From Streptomyces sp. NBC_00443 (GTDB lineage Bacteria > Actinomycetota > Actinomycetes > Streptomycetales > Streptomycetaceae): a stretch of DNA of 64,000 bases. The notes below the pieces were generated by a model. The model did not search any database. It was not told where the DNA came from and worked only from the letters and a program-made list of their open reading frames with translations. The translations under genes and the position numbers were made by a program. Location of the stretch: contig NZ_CP107917.1 of NCBI RefSeq assembly GCF_036014175.1, positions 62,001 to 126,000 of the forward strand, read 5' to 3'. Below, in pieces: positions 46,629-54,793 of the stretch (within the stretch, counting starts at the first letter, position 1; every line of letters starts with the position of its first letter).

Positions 46629-48290
46629 ATGAGAGCCCCGAGTCTGCGCCACGCCCTGGCCCGCGCCGCAGCCGCCGCCGCGGCCCTGCTCCTGTCATTG
46701 ACCGTTCCCTCGCCTACCGCCCGCGCCGCTTCCGGCCCCGACTCCCTGGTCGTGCGCACCGACCGGGGCTGGGTGCGGGGCGCGGCCGTCCACGACGGCG
46801 GGCGGGTCTTCCAGGGGATCCCGTTCGCCGCCCCACCGACCGGTGCGCTCCGCTGGCGTCCGCCGCGGTCCGCCGCACGGTGGTCCGCCGTACGGGACGC
46901 CACCGAACCGGCCCACCCTTGCCCCCAGTTGCCGCTGACGCTGCTCCCCGACGGTGGCCCCGTCCTGCCCGGCGAGTCCAACCGCACCGGCAGCACGGTC
47001 GAGGACTGCCTGTATCTCAACGTCCACACACCCGCCCGCACCAGCGGCCGGCCTCTCCCGGTGCTGGTGTGGCTGCACGGCGGCGCCAACGCGTACGGCG
47101 CCGGCAGCGACTACGACGGCGCCGCGCTTGCCTCACGGGGCGTGGTCGTGTTGACCGTCAACTATCGCCTTGGAGCACTGGGGTTCCTCGCCCACCCCGC
47201 CCTGTCGGCCGAGAGCGCGGACCACGCCTCCGGCGACTACGGCCTGATGGACCAGCAGGCCGCCCTGCACTGGGTACGGCGCAACATCGGTGCCTTCGGC
47301 GGCGACGGGAACCGGGTGCCGCTCGGCGGCCAGGCCGCCGGATCGGCGGACACCTGCCTCCACATCGCCTCGCCGACCGCGAAAGACCTGTTCCATCGGG
47401 CGATCCAGCAAAGTGGAAGCTGCGCCGCGGACGGCGGTCTGACACCGCTCACGCTCGACGCGGCCGAGCGGAAGGGAATCGACTTCGCGACCTTGGTCGG
47501 CTGCACGGACCCGACGACCGCGACGGCCTGTCTGCGCACCGTGCCCGTCACCGAGCTCATCCGCCCCATCGGTACCGGGGCCTCGTCCTTGTGGAGTCCG
47601 AACACCGGGCCACGCGTCCTGCCGCGGCCACCGCACGAGGCATGGGCCGAGGGACGAGTGAACGCGGTCCCGACGCTGAGCGGCAGCACCCACGACGAAT
47701 ACCGCTACTTCACCGCTCTGTACGTGGATCTGCTCGGCGGCGGCCCGCTGACCCCCGCCTCGTACGCCGCCCTCATCCAGCTCCAGCACGGCAACCGTGC
47801 TGCCGCGGTCCTCGACACCTACCCCGCCTCGGCGTATCCCTCCCCCAACCTGGCCTACTCCGCCGTCGGCACCGACCAGCGGTTCGCCTGCCCCGCACGG
47901 GCCGACAGCCGGCTGTACGGCAACCGGGCGCCCGTCTACTCCTACGAGTTCCACGACCCGCAGGCACCGCCGTTCATCCCGGCCCCGCACACACTGCAGG
48001 GTGCCTTCCACGCCTCCGAACTGGCCTATCTCTTCCCCATGGACGCGGTACCGCCCCTGACGCCCGCCCAGCGGCGGCTGTCTGCCACGATGACCGCCTA
48101 CTGGGCCCGCTTCGCGGCCACCGGCGACCCCAACTCGCCCAGGACTGAGCCCTGGCCGCGCTACACGGCCGACGAGGACCGCATCCAGGTGCTGACGCCG
48201 GACCGGGTAGGACCCACCACCAGGTTCGCGGCCGACCACCACTGCGCGTTCTGGCAGCCCTCCCCCGGTCCCCGAGGAGCCGAGCGATGA
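46629..48290 (+). CDS. Type-B carboxylesterase/lipase homologue lacking the catalytic serine
   Basis: This 553-residue secreted protein has a signal peptide (LARAAAAAAALLLSLTVPSP, then TARA). The fold markers are complete: GRVFQGIPFAAPPTGALRWR, STVEDCLYLNVHTP, the oxyanion HGG (VLVWLHGGANAYGAGSDYDG) and NYRLGALGF. The nucleophile elbow, normally G-E/Q-S-A-G, reads LGGQAAGSADTC, with Ala236 (GCC 47334-47336) where serine is required. The acid (STHDEYRYF) and histidine (GAFHASELAYLF) positions remain. It is therefore probably a non-hydrolytic pseudoenzyme, like neuroligin-type relatives, or uses different chemistry. It is 35 bases after the beta-helix gene and overlaps the next gene by four bases. 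Confidence 0.88.
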   Translation: MRAPSLRHALARAAAAAAALLLSLTVPSPTARAASGPDSLVVRTDRGWVRGAAVHDGGRVFQGIPFAAPPTGALRWRPPRSAARWSAVRDATEPAHPCPQLPLTLLPDGGPVLPGESNRTGSTVEDCLYLNVHTPARTSGRPLPVLVWLHGGANAYGAGSDYDGAALASRGVVVLTVNYRLGALGFLAHPALSAESADHASGDYGLMDQQAALHWVRRNIGAFGGDGNRVPLGGQAAGSADTCLHIASPTAKDLFHRAIQQSGSCAADGGLTPLTLDAAERKGIDFATLVGCTDPTTATACLRTVPVTELIRPIGTGASSLWSPNTGPRVLPRPPHEAWAEGRVNAVPTLSGSTHDEYRYFTALYVDLLGGGPLTPASYAALIQLQHGNRAAAVLDTYPASAYPSPNLAYSAVGTDQRFACPARADSRLYGNRAPVYSYEFHDPQAPPFIPAPHTLQGAFHASELAYLFPMDAVPPLTPAQRRLSATMTAYWARFAATGDPNSPRTEPWPRYTADEDRIQVLTPDRVGPTTRFAADHHCAFWQPSPGPRGAER

Positions 48291-49654
48291 CATCGGCCTT
48301 CGCCCTGGTCCGGGAGGGGCGCCGGACCCTGCGGCAGGGCCCGGACGCCCTGGCGCACCGGCAGCGGGAGCGGCTGGTCTCGATGGTCGACTTCGCCCGC
48401 GCCAACTCTCCGTACTACCGCGAGCTGTACCGGACTCTGCCCGAACGCGTCGAGAACCCCGCCCTGTTGCCGGTCACGCACAAACAGGACCTGATGGCGC
48501 GCTTCGACGACTGGGTCACGGATCCCGAGGTGACCATCGACCGGTTACGGGCCTTCGTCGCGGATCGCCGACGGGTCGGCGAACGCTTCCTGGGCAGATA
48601 CCTGGTCACCACCACGTCCGGTACCACCGGCCACCGCGGCCTGTTCCTGCTCGACGACCACGCGGCGGCGGTGGTCAGGGCCCTGTCGCTGCGGGCCGCC
48701 CGGCGGTCCCTCACTCCCTCGGTGACGGCCCGGCTGCTCGCTCGCCGCATACGGTCGGCGCACATCGTGGCCACCAGCGGACATCTGGCCGCGTACGCCG
48801 TCATCGCCCGCTCCCGCGCGGCCGGTCGGCTGTCCACCCGGGGCAGCCGGGTGCTGTCGACGCACAGCCCGCTGCCCGAGCTGGTGGACCAGCTCAATCG
48901 GTACCGCCCGGTGTTCCTGGCCGGCTACGCCACTGTGATCGCGCTGCTCGCCGGCGAGCAGATGGCCGGCCGGCTGTGCATCGCCCCGGCCGTGGTTTCG
49001 CTGCTGGCCGAGGGCGTCAGTGACCGCGACCACGAGAGGATCCGCTCCGCTTTCGGGGCACGCCTGGTCAACACCTACGGCTGCAACGAGAGCCTCGCCC
49101 TGGCCTATGGCTGCGGGTTCGGATGGCTCCACGTCCACAGCGACTGGCTGATCCTGGAGCCCGTCGACTCGGACCTCCGCCCCACCCCGCCGGGCCGGGA
49201 GTCCTCCACCGTGCTCTTGACCAGCTTGTGCCGATGGGCGCAGCCGATCCTGCGCTACGACCTCGGCGACAGTGTGCTGCTGCGCCCGGACGCGTGTCCG
49301 TGCGGAGACCCGCTCCCCGCGATCAAGGTCCGCGGCCGCGCGGCCGACCTGCTGTCCTTCCCGCGCCGGGACGGCGGCAGCGTCCGTATCGTGCCCATGG
49401 CCTTCGAGACCCTCCTGGAGAGCATCCCGGACATCGACTTGTTCCAGATCGTCCAAACGGCGCCCAGCTGTGTCCGGGTGCGGATCCGTTCCGCCGCCGG
49501 AGCCGATGGGGACCGGCTGTGGGCGGCGGTGCGAAAGGAGATGATCGCCCTGCTCACCGCCCACGGGGCGGGCCAGGTGAGCGTCGAACGCGCCGACGAG
49601 CCACCCGAGCAGTCTCCGGGCGGCAAGTACCGGGTCGTCATTCCCTGGTCGTGA
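48287..49654 (+). CDS. PaaK-like adenylate-forming enzyme (phenylacetate-CoA ligase family)
   Basis: ATG 48287 overlaps the esterase stop (ATGA), so translation is coupled. The 455-residue protein starts with a family-typical helical head (MVDFARANSPYYRELYRTL) and then has the phosphate-binding loop TTTSGTTGHRG. It also has NTYGCNESLALAYGCGFG (motif A5), LRYDLGDSVLLRPDACPCGD (A7 with a Cys-x-Cys pair) and GRAADLLSFPRRDGG. The C-terminal lid ends PGGKYRVVIPWS. These enzymes activate carboxylic acids with ATP and often pass them to CoA. The substrate is unknown, and pairing with a secreted serine-less esterase is unusual. Confidence 0.85.
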   Translation: MTSAFALVREGRRTLRQGPDALAHRQRERLVSMVDFARANSPYYRELYRTLPERVENPALLPVTHKQDLMARFDDWVTDPEVTIDRLRAFVADRRRVGERFLGRYLVTTTSGTTGHRGLFLLDDHAAAVVRALSLRAARRSLTPSVTARLLARRIRSAHIVATSGHLAAYAVIARSRAAGRLSTRGSRVLSTHSPLPELVDQLNRYRPVFLAGYATVIALLAGEQMAGRLCIAPAVVSLLAEGVSDRDHERIRSAFGARLVNTYGCNESLALAYGCGFGWLHVHSDWLILEPVDSDLRPTPPGRESSTVLLTSLCRWAQPILRYDLGDSVLLRPDACPCGDPLPAIKVRGRAADLLSFPRRDGGSVRIVPMAFETLLESIPDIDLFQIVQTAPSCVRVRIRSAAGADGDRLWAAVRKEMIALLTAHGAGQVSVERADEPPEQSPGGKYRVVIPWS

Positions 49655-50297
49655 CGCCGCGCGACGGGGCGTCCTCGCCTGGGACGCCCCGCAACGGAAT
49701 GCCGTGGTGGGTCGCCAGCGCCAGCAGCGCCACGCGCAGTGGTCCGGTCTCCAGGACGGTATCCGGGTCGAACCACCGGGCCACGGCGGTCCCGCTCGCC
49801 ATCCTCAGCGTGAAGCGCGCCAACTCGTCCGCCACGTTGGGGCGGTCCCGCAAGGCAAAGACGGAGCTGACCGCATCCCGGGCCCAGACGACCAGCGCGT
49901 CGCGGTAGTGACGTACCTCGGCCACGGCCGCCGCACTGGCATCCTGCTGCACCAGGCCCAGCCCCAACAGCAGCTTCACACCGTGCGGGTGACGCCGGAA
50001 CGCGTCCTCGACCTGCGCGAGAAAGGTGTCCAGACGCTGCGCGACGTCGGCGCCCGGCACCTCGCCCGGGGGCAGGGCCGCCAGCAACACGGTCCTGGCT
50101 CGCTCCAGCACCGCGACGTAGATCCCGTCCTTGCTGGCGAAGTGCCAGTAGATCGAGCTGACGGGCAGCCCGCATGCGGTGGAGATCATCGAGATGGAGG
50201 TGGCGGCGTAGCCGTAGCGGGACATCAGTTCGCCGGCGGTGTCCAGTATCGCGTCACGGGACCGCGCGCCGCGGGCCTGGGCCGGTGCCTCCGTCAT
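49638..50297 (-). CDS. TetR-family transcriptional regulator
   Basis: This 219-residue protein overlaps the adenylating enzyme gene tail to tail by 17 bases. The N-terminal HTH is clear (RDAILDTAGELMSRYGYAAT, SISMISTACGLPVSSIYWHF, ASKDGIYVAVLERA). The C-terminal ligand-binding half contains DAFRRHPHGVKLLLGLGLVQ and ELARFTLRMASGTAVARWF. Placement suggests it controls the 45.3-49.6 kb genes, but no operator could be identified. Confidence 0.92.
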   Translation of the reverse strand: MTEAPAQARGARSRDAILDTAGELMSRYGYAATSISMISTACGLPVSSIYWHFASKDGIYVAVLERARTVLLAALPPGEVPGADVAQRLDTFLAQVEDAFRRHPHGVKLLLGLGLVQQDASAAAVAEVRHYRDALVVWARDAVSSVFALRDRPNVADELARFTLRMASGTAVARWFDPDTVLETGPLRVALLALATHHGIPLRGVPGEDAPSRGVTTRE

Positions 50298-50373
50298 AGG
50301 GCGACTCTAGAGGAAGCACAGGCCGACGGAACCTGCGCGCGGGGCATGTACGGGGAAATGACGGGTGCGGTCC

Positions 50374-50800
50374 TCAGGTTGTCGGGCATCGACTCGGACC
50401 GCCCTCGTCGGCTCGGTTCTCCGGGGAACCGAACTCCTTGCAGGTGTCCACCGGCTTACCGAACAGCTGCCGCCGCTCGCCCCTTGAATCGCGTGCGTTG
50501 CATCGTCTCGAGCGGGAAGGCGTCACCGGGCCCTGTGGAGGGAGTGACACCGGGCAGCAGCATGTCCACCTTGACGTCCTTGAGGTTACCAACCGCGTCC
50601 CGCAGCCCGTCCCTGGTCGGGCACTTGCTGGCGTCCAGGGCGTTGTCCAGGCTGGAGGCGGCGGCCCAGCCGTAGGCATTGAACTGGTTGGCCGGGTCGG
50701 AGTCGAGCGCGTACTTGCGCAGTGGACCGGCGAACCGCTGCATGCCTTCGAGGTGACATGCAGCGGTCGGCACCCAGCCCGCGATCAGGTTGTCTCCTCG
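50374..50800 (-). pseudogene. C-terminal remnant of a branched-chain amino-acid-type ABC substrate-binding protein
   Basis: The frame reads LIAGWVPTAACHLEGMQRFA, DPANQFNAYGWAAASSLDNA, and VKVDMLLPGVTPSTGPGDAF. After a shift near 50485 it continues RRQLFGKPVDTCKEFG to the stop at 50374. This is the last ~130 residues of a periplasmic-binding-fold lipoprotein. Its front is lost where the MarR gene ends. No permease or ATPase genes are adjacent. Confidence 0.65.
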
Positions 50801-51252
50801 GGGTGCAGGCGCCCCAGTAGCTCGTAGAGACTGCGGCGGCCCTCTTCGTCCAGACGTGCAAAGGCCGCCGAGGTGGCCCGCATGTCGGCGCGGATGAGGC
50901 GGACTGCCTCCCTTCCCTCTTCGGTGGCGACCACGTTCTTGATCCGCCGATCGGCCGCGTCGGCGTGTCTGGAGACCAGTCCACGCGCCTCCAGCCGGTC
51001 CACGAGGCCGGTGATGTTGGAGGCGTCGCAGGCGAGCCGTCCTGCGAGGGCGCGCATGGGCAGCGGTTGCTGCCGAAGCAGGATGAGCATTTTGGCCTGC
51101 GTCATGGTGAGCCCGTGCATGGCGGCCGCCGCTGTCAGGTCCCGGTAGTAACCGGCGGCGGCCCGCGCCAGGCGCTCCATGAGCGCGTCGTGGGCAGGAT
51201 CGCTGTCCTGTGCGGCGGAGCCGTCGGCGGGCGGAGCGGTGGTGTGGGCCAT
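50785..51252 (-). CDS. MarR-family transcriptional regulator
   Basis: The 155-residue winged-helix repressor contains MHGLTMTQAKMLILLRQQPL, MRALAGRLACDASNITGLVD, LEARGLVSRHADAADRRIKN and VVATEEGREAVRLIRADM, the full MarR core. It is divergent from the MFS exporter gene, with a 148-base shared upstream region that holds a pair of repeated sites. This is the classic arrangement of a self-regulated MarR repressor controlling an efflux pump. The likely inducers are phenolic or electrophilic compounds, judging by the downstream enzymes. Confidence 0.92.
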   Translation of the reverse strand: MAHTTAPPADGSAAQDSDPAHDALMERLARAAAGYYRDLTAAAAMHGLTMTQAKMLILLRQQPLPMRALAGRLACDASNITGLVDRLEARGLVSRHADAADRRIKNVVATEEGREAVRLIRADMRATSAAFARLDEEGRRSLYELLGRLHPEETT

Positions 51253-51272
51253 GCCTCAAGTGTAGGCGATGC

Positions 51273-51299
51273 TCAACGTTTGACGTTCTCAACCTTTGA
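51273..51299. promoter_or_regulatory. Two operator-like repeats between marR-type and MFS genes
   Basis: TCAACGTTTGA (51273-51283) and TCAACCTTTGA (51289-51299) are 16 bases apart, each an imperfect palindrome with TCAA/TTGA ends. They lie 21-47 bases upstream of the regulator start and ~100 bases before the MFS start. These are good candidates for the MarR binding site. Confidence 0.65.
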
Positions 51300-51400
51300 G
51301 GTTTACTGTCTTCGTCACTGCTTGGCTGCATCAAGCATCTAATCCTCGACCCCCTCGGGTTCCCGCCACAACGCCCCGCCCTGCATGGGAGAAGCCACCC

Positions 51401-52888
51401 GTGTCACAACCCCTTGCTCCGCCGCCAGGCCGCCGCCGGGCCGAGACCGCAGCCATCCTTGCTCTGAGCCTCGCCGCGATGATCGTGTCGATGATGCAGA
51501 CACTGGTGGTGCCGATCCTCGGCCTGATCCAGAGCAGCCTCGGCGCCAGTTCCGCCGAGGTCAGCTGGGTCACCACCGCGACCCTGCTCTCGGCAGCCGT
51601 CTTCACCCCGCTGCTCGGCCGCTTCGGCGACCAGCACGGCAAGAAGCCGACCCTCATCGGCGTGCTGGCGGTGATGATCGTCGGCTCGGTCCTGGCCGCC
51701 ACGACCGACTCGCTGCTCTGGCTGATCGTCGGCCGCGTGCTGCAGGGCGCCGCCACCGCGATCTTCCCGCTCGCTCTGTCGGTGCTCCGCGAGGAGGTCC
51801 CGGCCCGGCGTCTGCCGGGAGCGATGGCCCTGGTCAGCGGCACCCTGGCGTTCGGCAGCGGCTCCGCACTGGTCACCACCGGTCTGCTGACCCGCGGCGA
51901 GGACGCCGACTACCACCGCGTCTTTTGGCTGGCCACCGGCCTCGCAGCGGTCACCCTGCTCGCCGTCGCACTCCTCGTGCCGGCGAGCCGCACCAAGACC
52001 GGCGGACGCACCGACATACTCGGCGCCCTCACCCTCGGCCTCTTCCTGGTTCTCCTGCTGCTGCCGATCTCCCAGGGCCAGGAGTGGGGCTGGACCTCCG
52101 CCCGTACGCTGGGCAGCTTCGCCGGAGCGGTCGTCATGGCCGGGGTCTGGAGCTTCACCGAGAGCCGGGTCCGCGAACCCATGGTCGACATGAGGATGTT
52201 CCTCCACCGCCCGGTGCTCTTCAGCAACCTCGCGGGCCTCTTCGTGGGATTCGGGATGTTCGCCCAGTTCCTCGGCGTCTCCTACCTGGCGCAGGTGCCG
52301 AGGGACGTCGCAGGCTACGGCTTCGGAGCCTCCGTTCTCCGCGCCTCCGTCGAGTACCTGCTGCCCAGCACGATCGCGTCCCTGGTCGTCTCCCAGTTCG
52401 GTGGCGTGCTGATCCGCAGGATCGGACCACGCCTCACCCTCGCTCTCAGCGCAGCGATGGGCATCGCAGGCTTCACTTGGCTGGCCGCCGCCCACTCCTC
52501 GGCCCCCTCGGTCATCGGTGCCGGCATGGCTGTCGGAACGGCCATCAGCCTCGGCTATGCCGCGATGCCCGCCCTCATCGTCGCGGGGGTGCCACCCCAC
52601 CAGACCGGCATCGCCAACGGCATCAATTCCATCTCCCGGTCCGCCGGCAGCGCGATCGGCAGCGCACTGATCACCTCACTGCTCGCCTCCAGAACCATCG
52701 AGAACCTTCCGGCCGGAGTGCCCCCGCTGCCCGCCGAGAGCCAGTTCACCCTGAGCTTCGCCCTCGCCGGTGTCGCCTTCGCCTTCGTCCTGGCCCTCTC
52801 GCTGGTCGGCCTCAAGCGGGAACAGCAGGCGCCCCGTACGGAACACCTGCCCGCGACGGAGCCGGCCGCGGCCACCACCGCTGCCTGA
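51401..52888 (+). CDS. MFS drug-exporter-like transporter (DHA2 type)
   Basis: GTG 51401 with GGAGAAG upstream gives 495 residues with about 14 membrane helices. Motif A follows helix 2 (LLGRFGDQHGKKPTLIGVLA). The helix 5 region (GAMALVSGTLAFGSGSALVT) and the final helix (FALAGVAFAFVLALSLVGL) match 14-helix drug/proton antiporters. It probably expels the compound sensed by the divergent MarR protein. The next gene begins 77 bases downstream after a short tandem repeat. Confidence 0.9.
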   Translation: MSQPLAPPPGRRRAETAAILALSLAAMIVSMMQTLVVPILGLIQSSLGASSAEVSWVTTATLLSAAVFTPLLGRFGDQHGKKPTLIGVLAVMIVGSVLAATTDSLLWLIVGRVLQGAATAIFPLALSVLREEVPARRLPGAMALVSGTLAFGSGSALVTTGLLTRGEDADYHRVFWLATGLAAVTLLAVALLVPASRTKTGGRTDILGALTLGLFLVLLLLPISQGQEWGWTSARTLGSFAGAVVMAGVWSFTESRVREPMVDMRMFLHRPVLFSNLAGLFVGFGMFAQFLGVSYLAQVPRDVAGYGFGASVLRASVEYLLPSTIASLVVSQFGGVLIRRIGPRLTLALSAAMGIAGFTWLAAAHSSAPSVIGAGMAVGTAISLGYAAMPALIVAGVPPHQTGIANGINSISRSAGSAIGSALITSLLASRTIENLPAGVPPLPAESQFTLSFALAGVAFAFVLALSLVGLKREQQAPRTEHLPATEPAAATTAA

Positions 52889-52912
52889 CGAGCCCCACCG
52901 CGATCTTCACCA

Positions 52913-52952
52913 CTGCACCGCTGCACCGCTGCACCGCTGCACCACTGCACCA
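52913..52952. repeat. Five 8-bp tandem repeats before the oxidoreductase gene
   Basis: CTGCACCG occurs three times and CTGCACCA twice, head to tail, ending exactly where the AAGGAG ribosome-binding site of the next gene begins. Arrays like this can change length by slippage and alter leader spacing. Confidence 0.85.
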
Positions 52953-52965
52953 AGGAGTCACCACC

Positions 52966-53892
52966 ATGAAATCCATCACCTACCGCACCTACGGCGGCCC
53001 GGAGGTCCTGGAGTACGGCGATGTGCCGAACCCGAAGCTCGGCGTGGACACCGTGCTCGTCCGCGTGAAGGCCGCGTCCGTCAACCCGGTCGACTGGAAG
53101 ATCCAGGCGGGGTACCTGGACGCCGTCATGGACGCCGTCTTCCCCGTCATCCCCGGCTGGGATGTGGCGGGCGTCGTCGAGGAGACCGGCGCCGGGGTCA
53201 CCGAGTTCGCTCCGGGCGACGAGGTGATCGGCTACGTCCGTGAGGACTTCGTCTCCCGCGGGACCTTCGCCGAGTACGTCGCCGCCCCGGTCCGTACGCT
53301 CGCCCGCAAGCCCGCCAACCTCTCCTTCGAGGAGGCCGCCGGCCTCCCGCTGGCCGGCCTCACCGCCTACCAGGCGCTGACTCGATCCCTGCACGTGCGG
53401 TCCGGCGACACCGTGCTGGTGCACGCCGCGGCGGGCGGCGTCGGCTCTCTGGCCGTACAGATCGCCAGGTCGCTCGGCGCCCGGGTCATCGGCACCGCCA
53501 GTGAGTACAACCACTCCTACCTGCGCGGGCTGGGGGCGGAGCCGGTCGCCTACGGCGAGGGCCTCACCGGCCGCGTCCACGCCCTCGCGCCGCAGGGCGT
53601 GGACGCCGTCCTCGACCTCGTCGGCGGGGACGCCCTGAAGGTCTCGCCGGGGCTGCTCGCCGAGGGCGGCCGCCTGGCCTCGGCTGTGGACGGCGCTGTG
53701 CTCGGCCTCGGCGGCGGGTACGTCTTCGTGCGACCCGACGCCAGGGACCTGGAGGCTCTCACCGAGCTCGCCGAGCGCGGGGAGCTGCGGGTGGACGTGG
53801 CCGCAGTGTTCCCCCTCGAGCAGGCCGCCGACGCCCAGCGCCTCAACCGCGAGGGCCATACCCGCGGCAAGGTCGTCATCGCCGTCGCCTGA
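52966..53892 (+). CDS. NADP-dependent quinone-oxidoreductase-like enzyme (MDR superfamily)
   Basis: ATG 52966 follows AAGGAG by 8 bases. The 308-residue protein has the GroES-like half (MKSITYRTYGGPEVLEYGDV, AASVNPVDWKIQAGYLDAVM, PGWDVAGVVEETGAGVTEF). It then has the nucleotide-binding half (TVLVHAAAGGVGSLAVQIAR, SLGARVIGTASEYNHSYLRG). Zinc-ligand cysteines are missing, as in zinc-free quinone reductases. It likely reduces quinones or enones, consistent with a MarR-controlled electrophile response. Confidence 0.9.
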   Translation: MKSITYRTYGGPEVLEYGDVPNPKLGVDTVLVRVKAASVNPVDWKIQAGYLDAVMDAVFPVIPGWDVAGVVEETGAGVTEFAPGDEVIGYVREDFVSRGTFAEYVAAPVRTLARKPANLSFEEAAGLPLAGLTAYQALTRSLHVRSGDTVLVHAAAGGVGSLAVQIARSLGARVIGTASEYNHSYLRGLGAEPVAYGEGLTGRVHALAPQGVDAVLDLVGGDALKVSPGLLAEGGRLASAVDGAVLGLGGGYVFVRPDARDLEALTELAERGELRVDVAAVFPLEQAADAQRLNREGHTRGKVVIAVA

Positions 53893-54005
53893 GCCACCGC
53901 TCGCCGCCGCACACCACCACCGGCGCCCCGCCGGACAACAAGCCCACCACAACAAGCCTTCACCACCGCGCGACCTGCGCTGCACCCTATGTAATGGAGA
54001 CAGCT

Positions 54006-54710
54006 GTGACCGCAATTCTGTTCATCGTCACAGGCACCGACCGCTGGACGCTCGCCGACGGCACCCCGCATCCCACCGGCTACTGGGCCGAGGAACTCGC
54101 CACGCCACACCGGCTGTTCCGCGAGGCCGGGTTCGATGTCACCATCGCCACCCCCGACGGCGTGGCTCCGACCGTCGACGCCGTCAGCCTCGCCGCCGCG
54201 TCCATCGGCGGCAAGGAGCAGGCCGACGCCATCGCCGCGTACCTGGCTGCCATCCGCGCCGACCTGGAGAACCCGGTGAAGCTCGAGGAGGTCGACCTCG
54301 ACGCGTACGCCGCTGTCCTCTACCCCGGTGGCCACGGCCCCATGGAGGACCTCGTCGTCAACGCCGACTCCGGTCGCCTGCTCACCGCGGCACTGGACTC
54401 CGGCAAGCCGCTCGCGGTGCTGTGCCACGCCCCGGCGGCCCTGCTCGCCGCCCGGCGCGAGGACGGCAGCTGGCCGTTTGCCGGTTACCGCATGACCGGC
54501 TTCACCAACACCGAGGAGACCACGGCCGGCTTCGCCGACAGGGCCAAGTGGCTGCTCCAGGACCGCCTGGTGGAACTGGGTGCCGATTTCCAGGCCGCGG
54601 CCCCGTTCAGCGAGCACGTCGTGGCGGACCGCAATCTGCACACCGGTCAGAACCCCGCCTCCTCCGAGCAGCTCGCCCGGAACGTCATCGACACCCTGAA
54701 CCACGGCTGA
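54006..54710 (+). CDS. DJ-1/PfpI (Hsp31-like) family protein
   Basis: I prefer GTG 54006; ATG 53994 is four codons upstream in frame. The ~234-residue protein begins VTAILFIVTGTDRWTLADGT and contains EAGFDVTIATPDGVAPTVD, YAAVLYPGGHGPMEDLVVN and the nucleophile elbow KPLAVLCHAPAALLAARR with the conserved cysteine. Hsp31-type members act on methylglyoxal (glutathione-independent glyoxalase) or as stress chaperones. It lies between a quinone reductase and an aldehyde dehydrogenase, which supports carbonyl detoxification. Confidence 0.9.
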   Translation: MTAILFIVTGTDRWTLADGTPHPTGYWAEELATPHRLFREAGFDVTIATPDGVAPTVDAVSLAAASIGGKEQADAIAAYLAAIRADLENPVKLEEVDLDAYAAVLYPGGHGPMEDLVVNADSGRLLTAALDSGKPLAVLCHAPAALLAARREDGSWPFAGYRMTGFTNTEETTAGFADRAKWLLQDRLVELGADFQAAAPFSEHVVADRNLHTGQNPASSEQLARNVIDTLNHG

Positions 54711-54793
54711 TCCCTTTGCCCGACGCCGACGCCCCAGCTGCCCCGCGCCGCGGCGACAACGCCCCGTCCACGTACCGCACCTGTGAGGGAACC

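Noticed and set aside
48545..49564. A 339-codon minus-strand open frame
   Set aside because: It is an antisense shadow of the PaaK-like adenylate-forming enzyme.
51385..53892. An 835-codon plus-strand open frame starting in the MFS gene
   Set aside because: The first ~520 codons are the wrong frame of the MFS transporter; only the part from ATG 52966 is a real gene.
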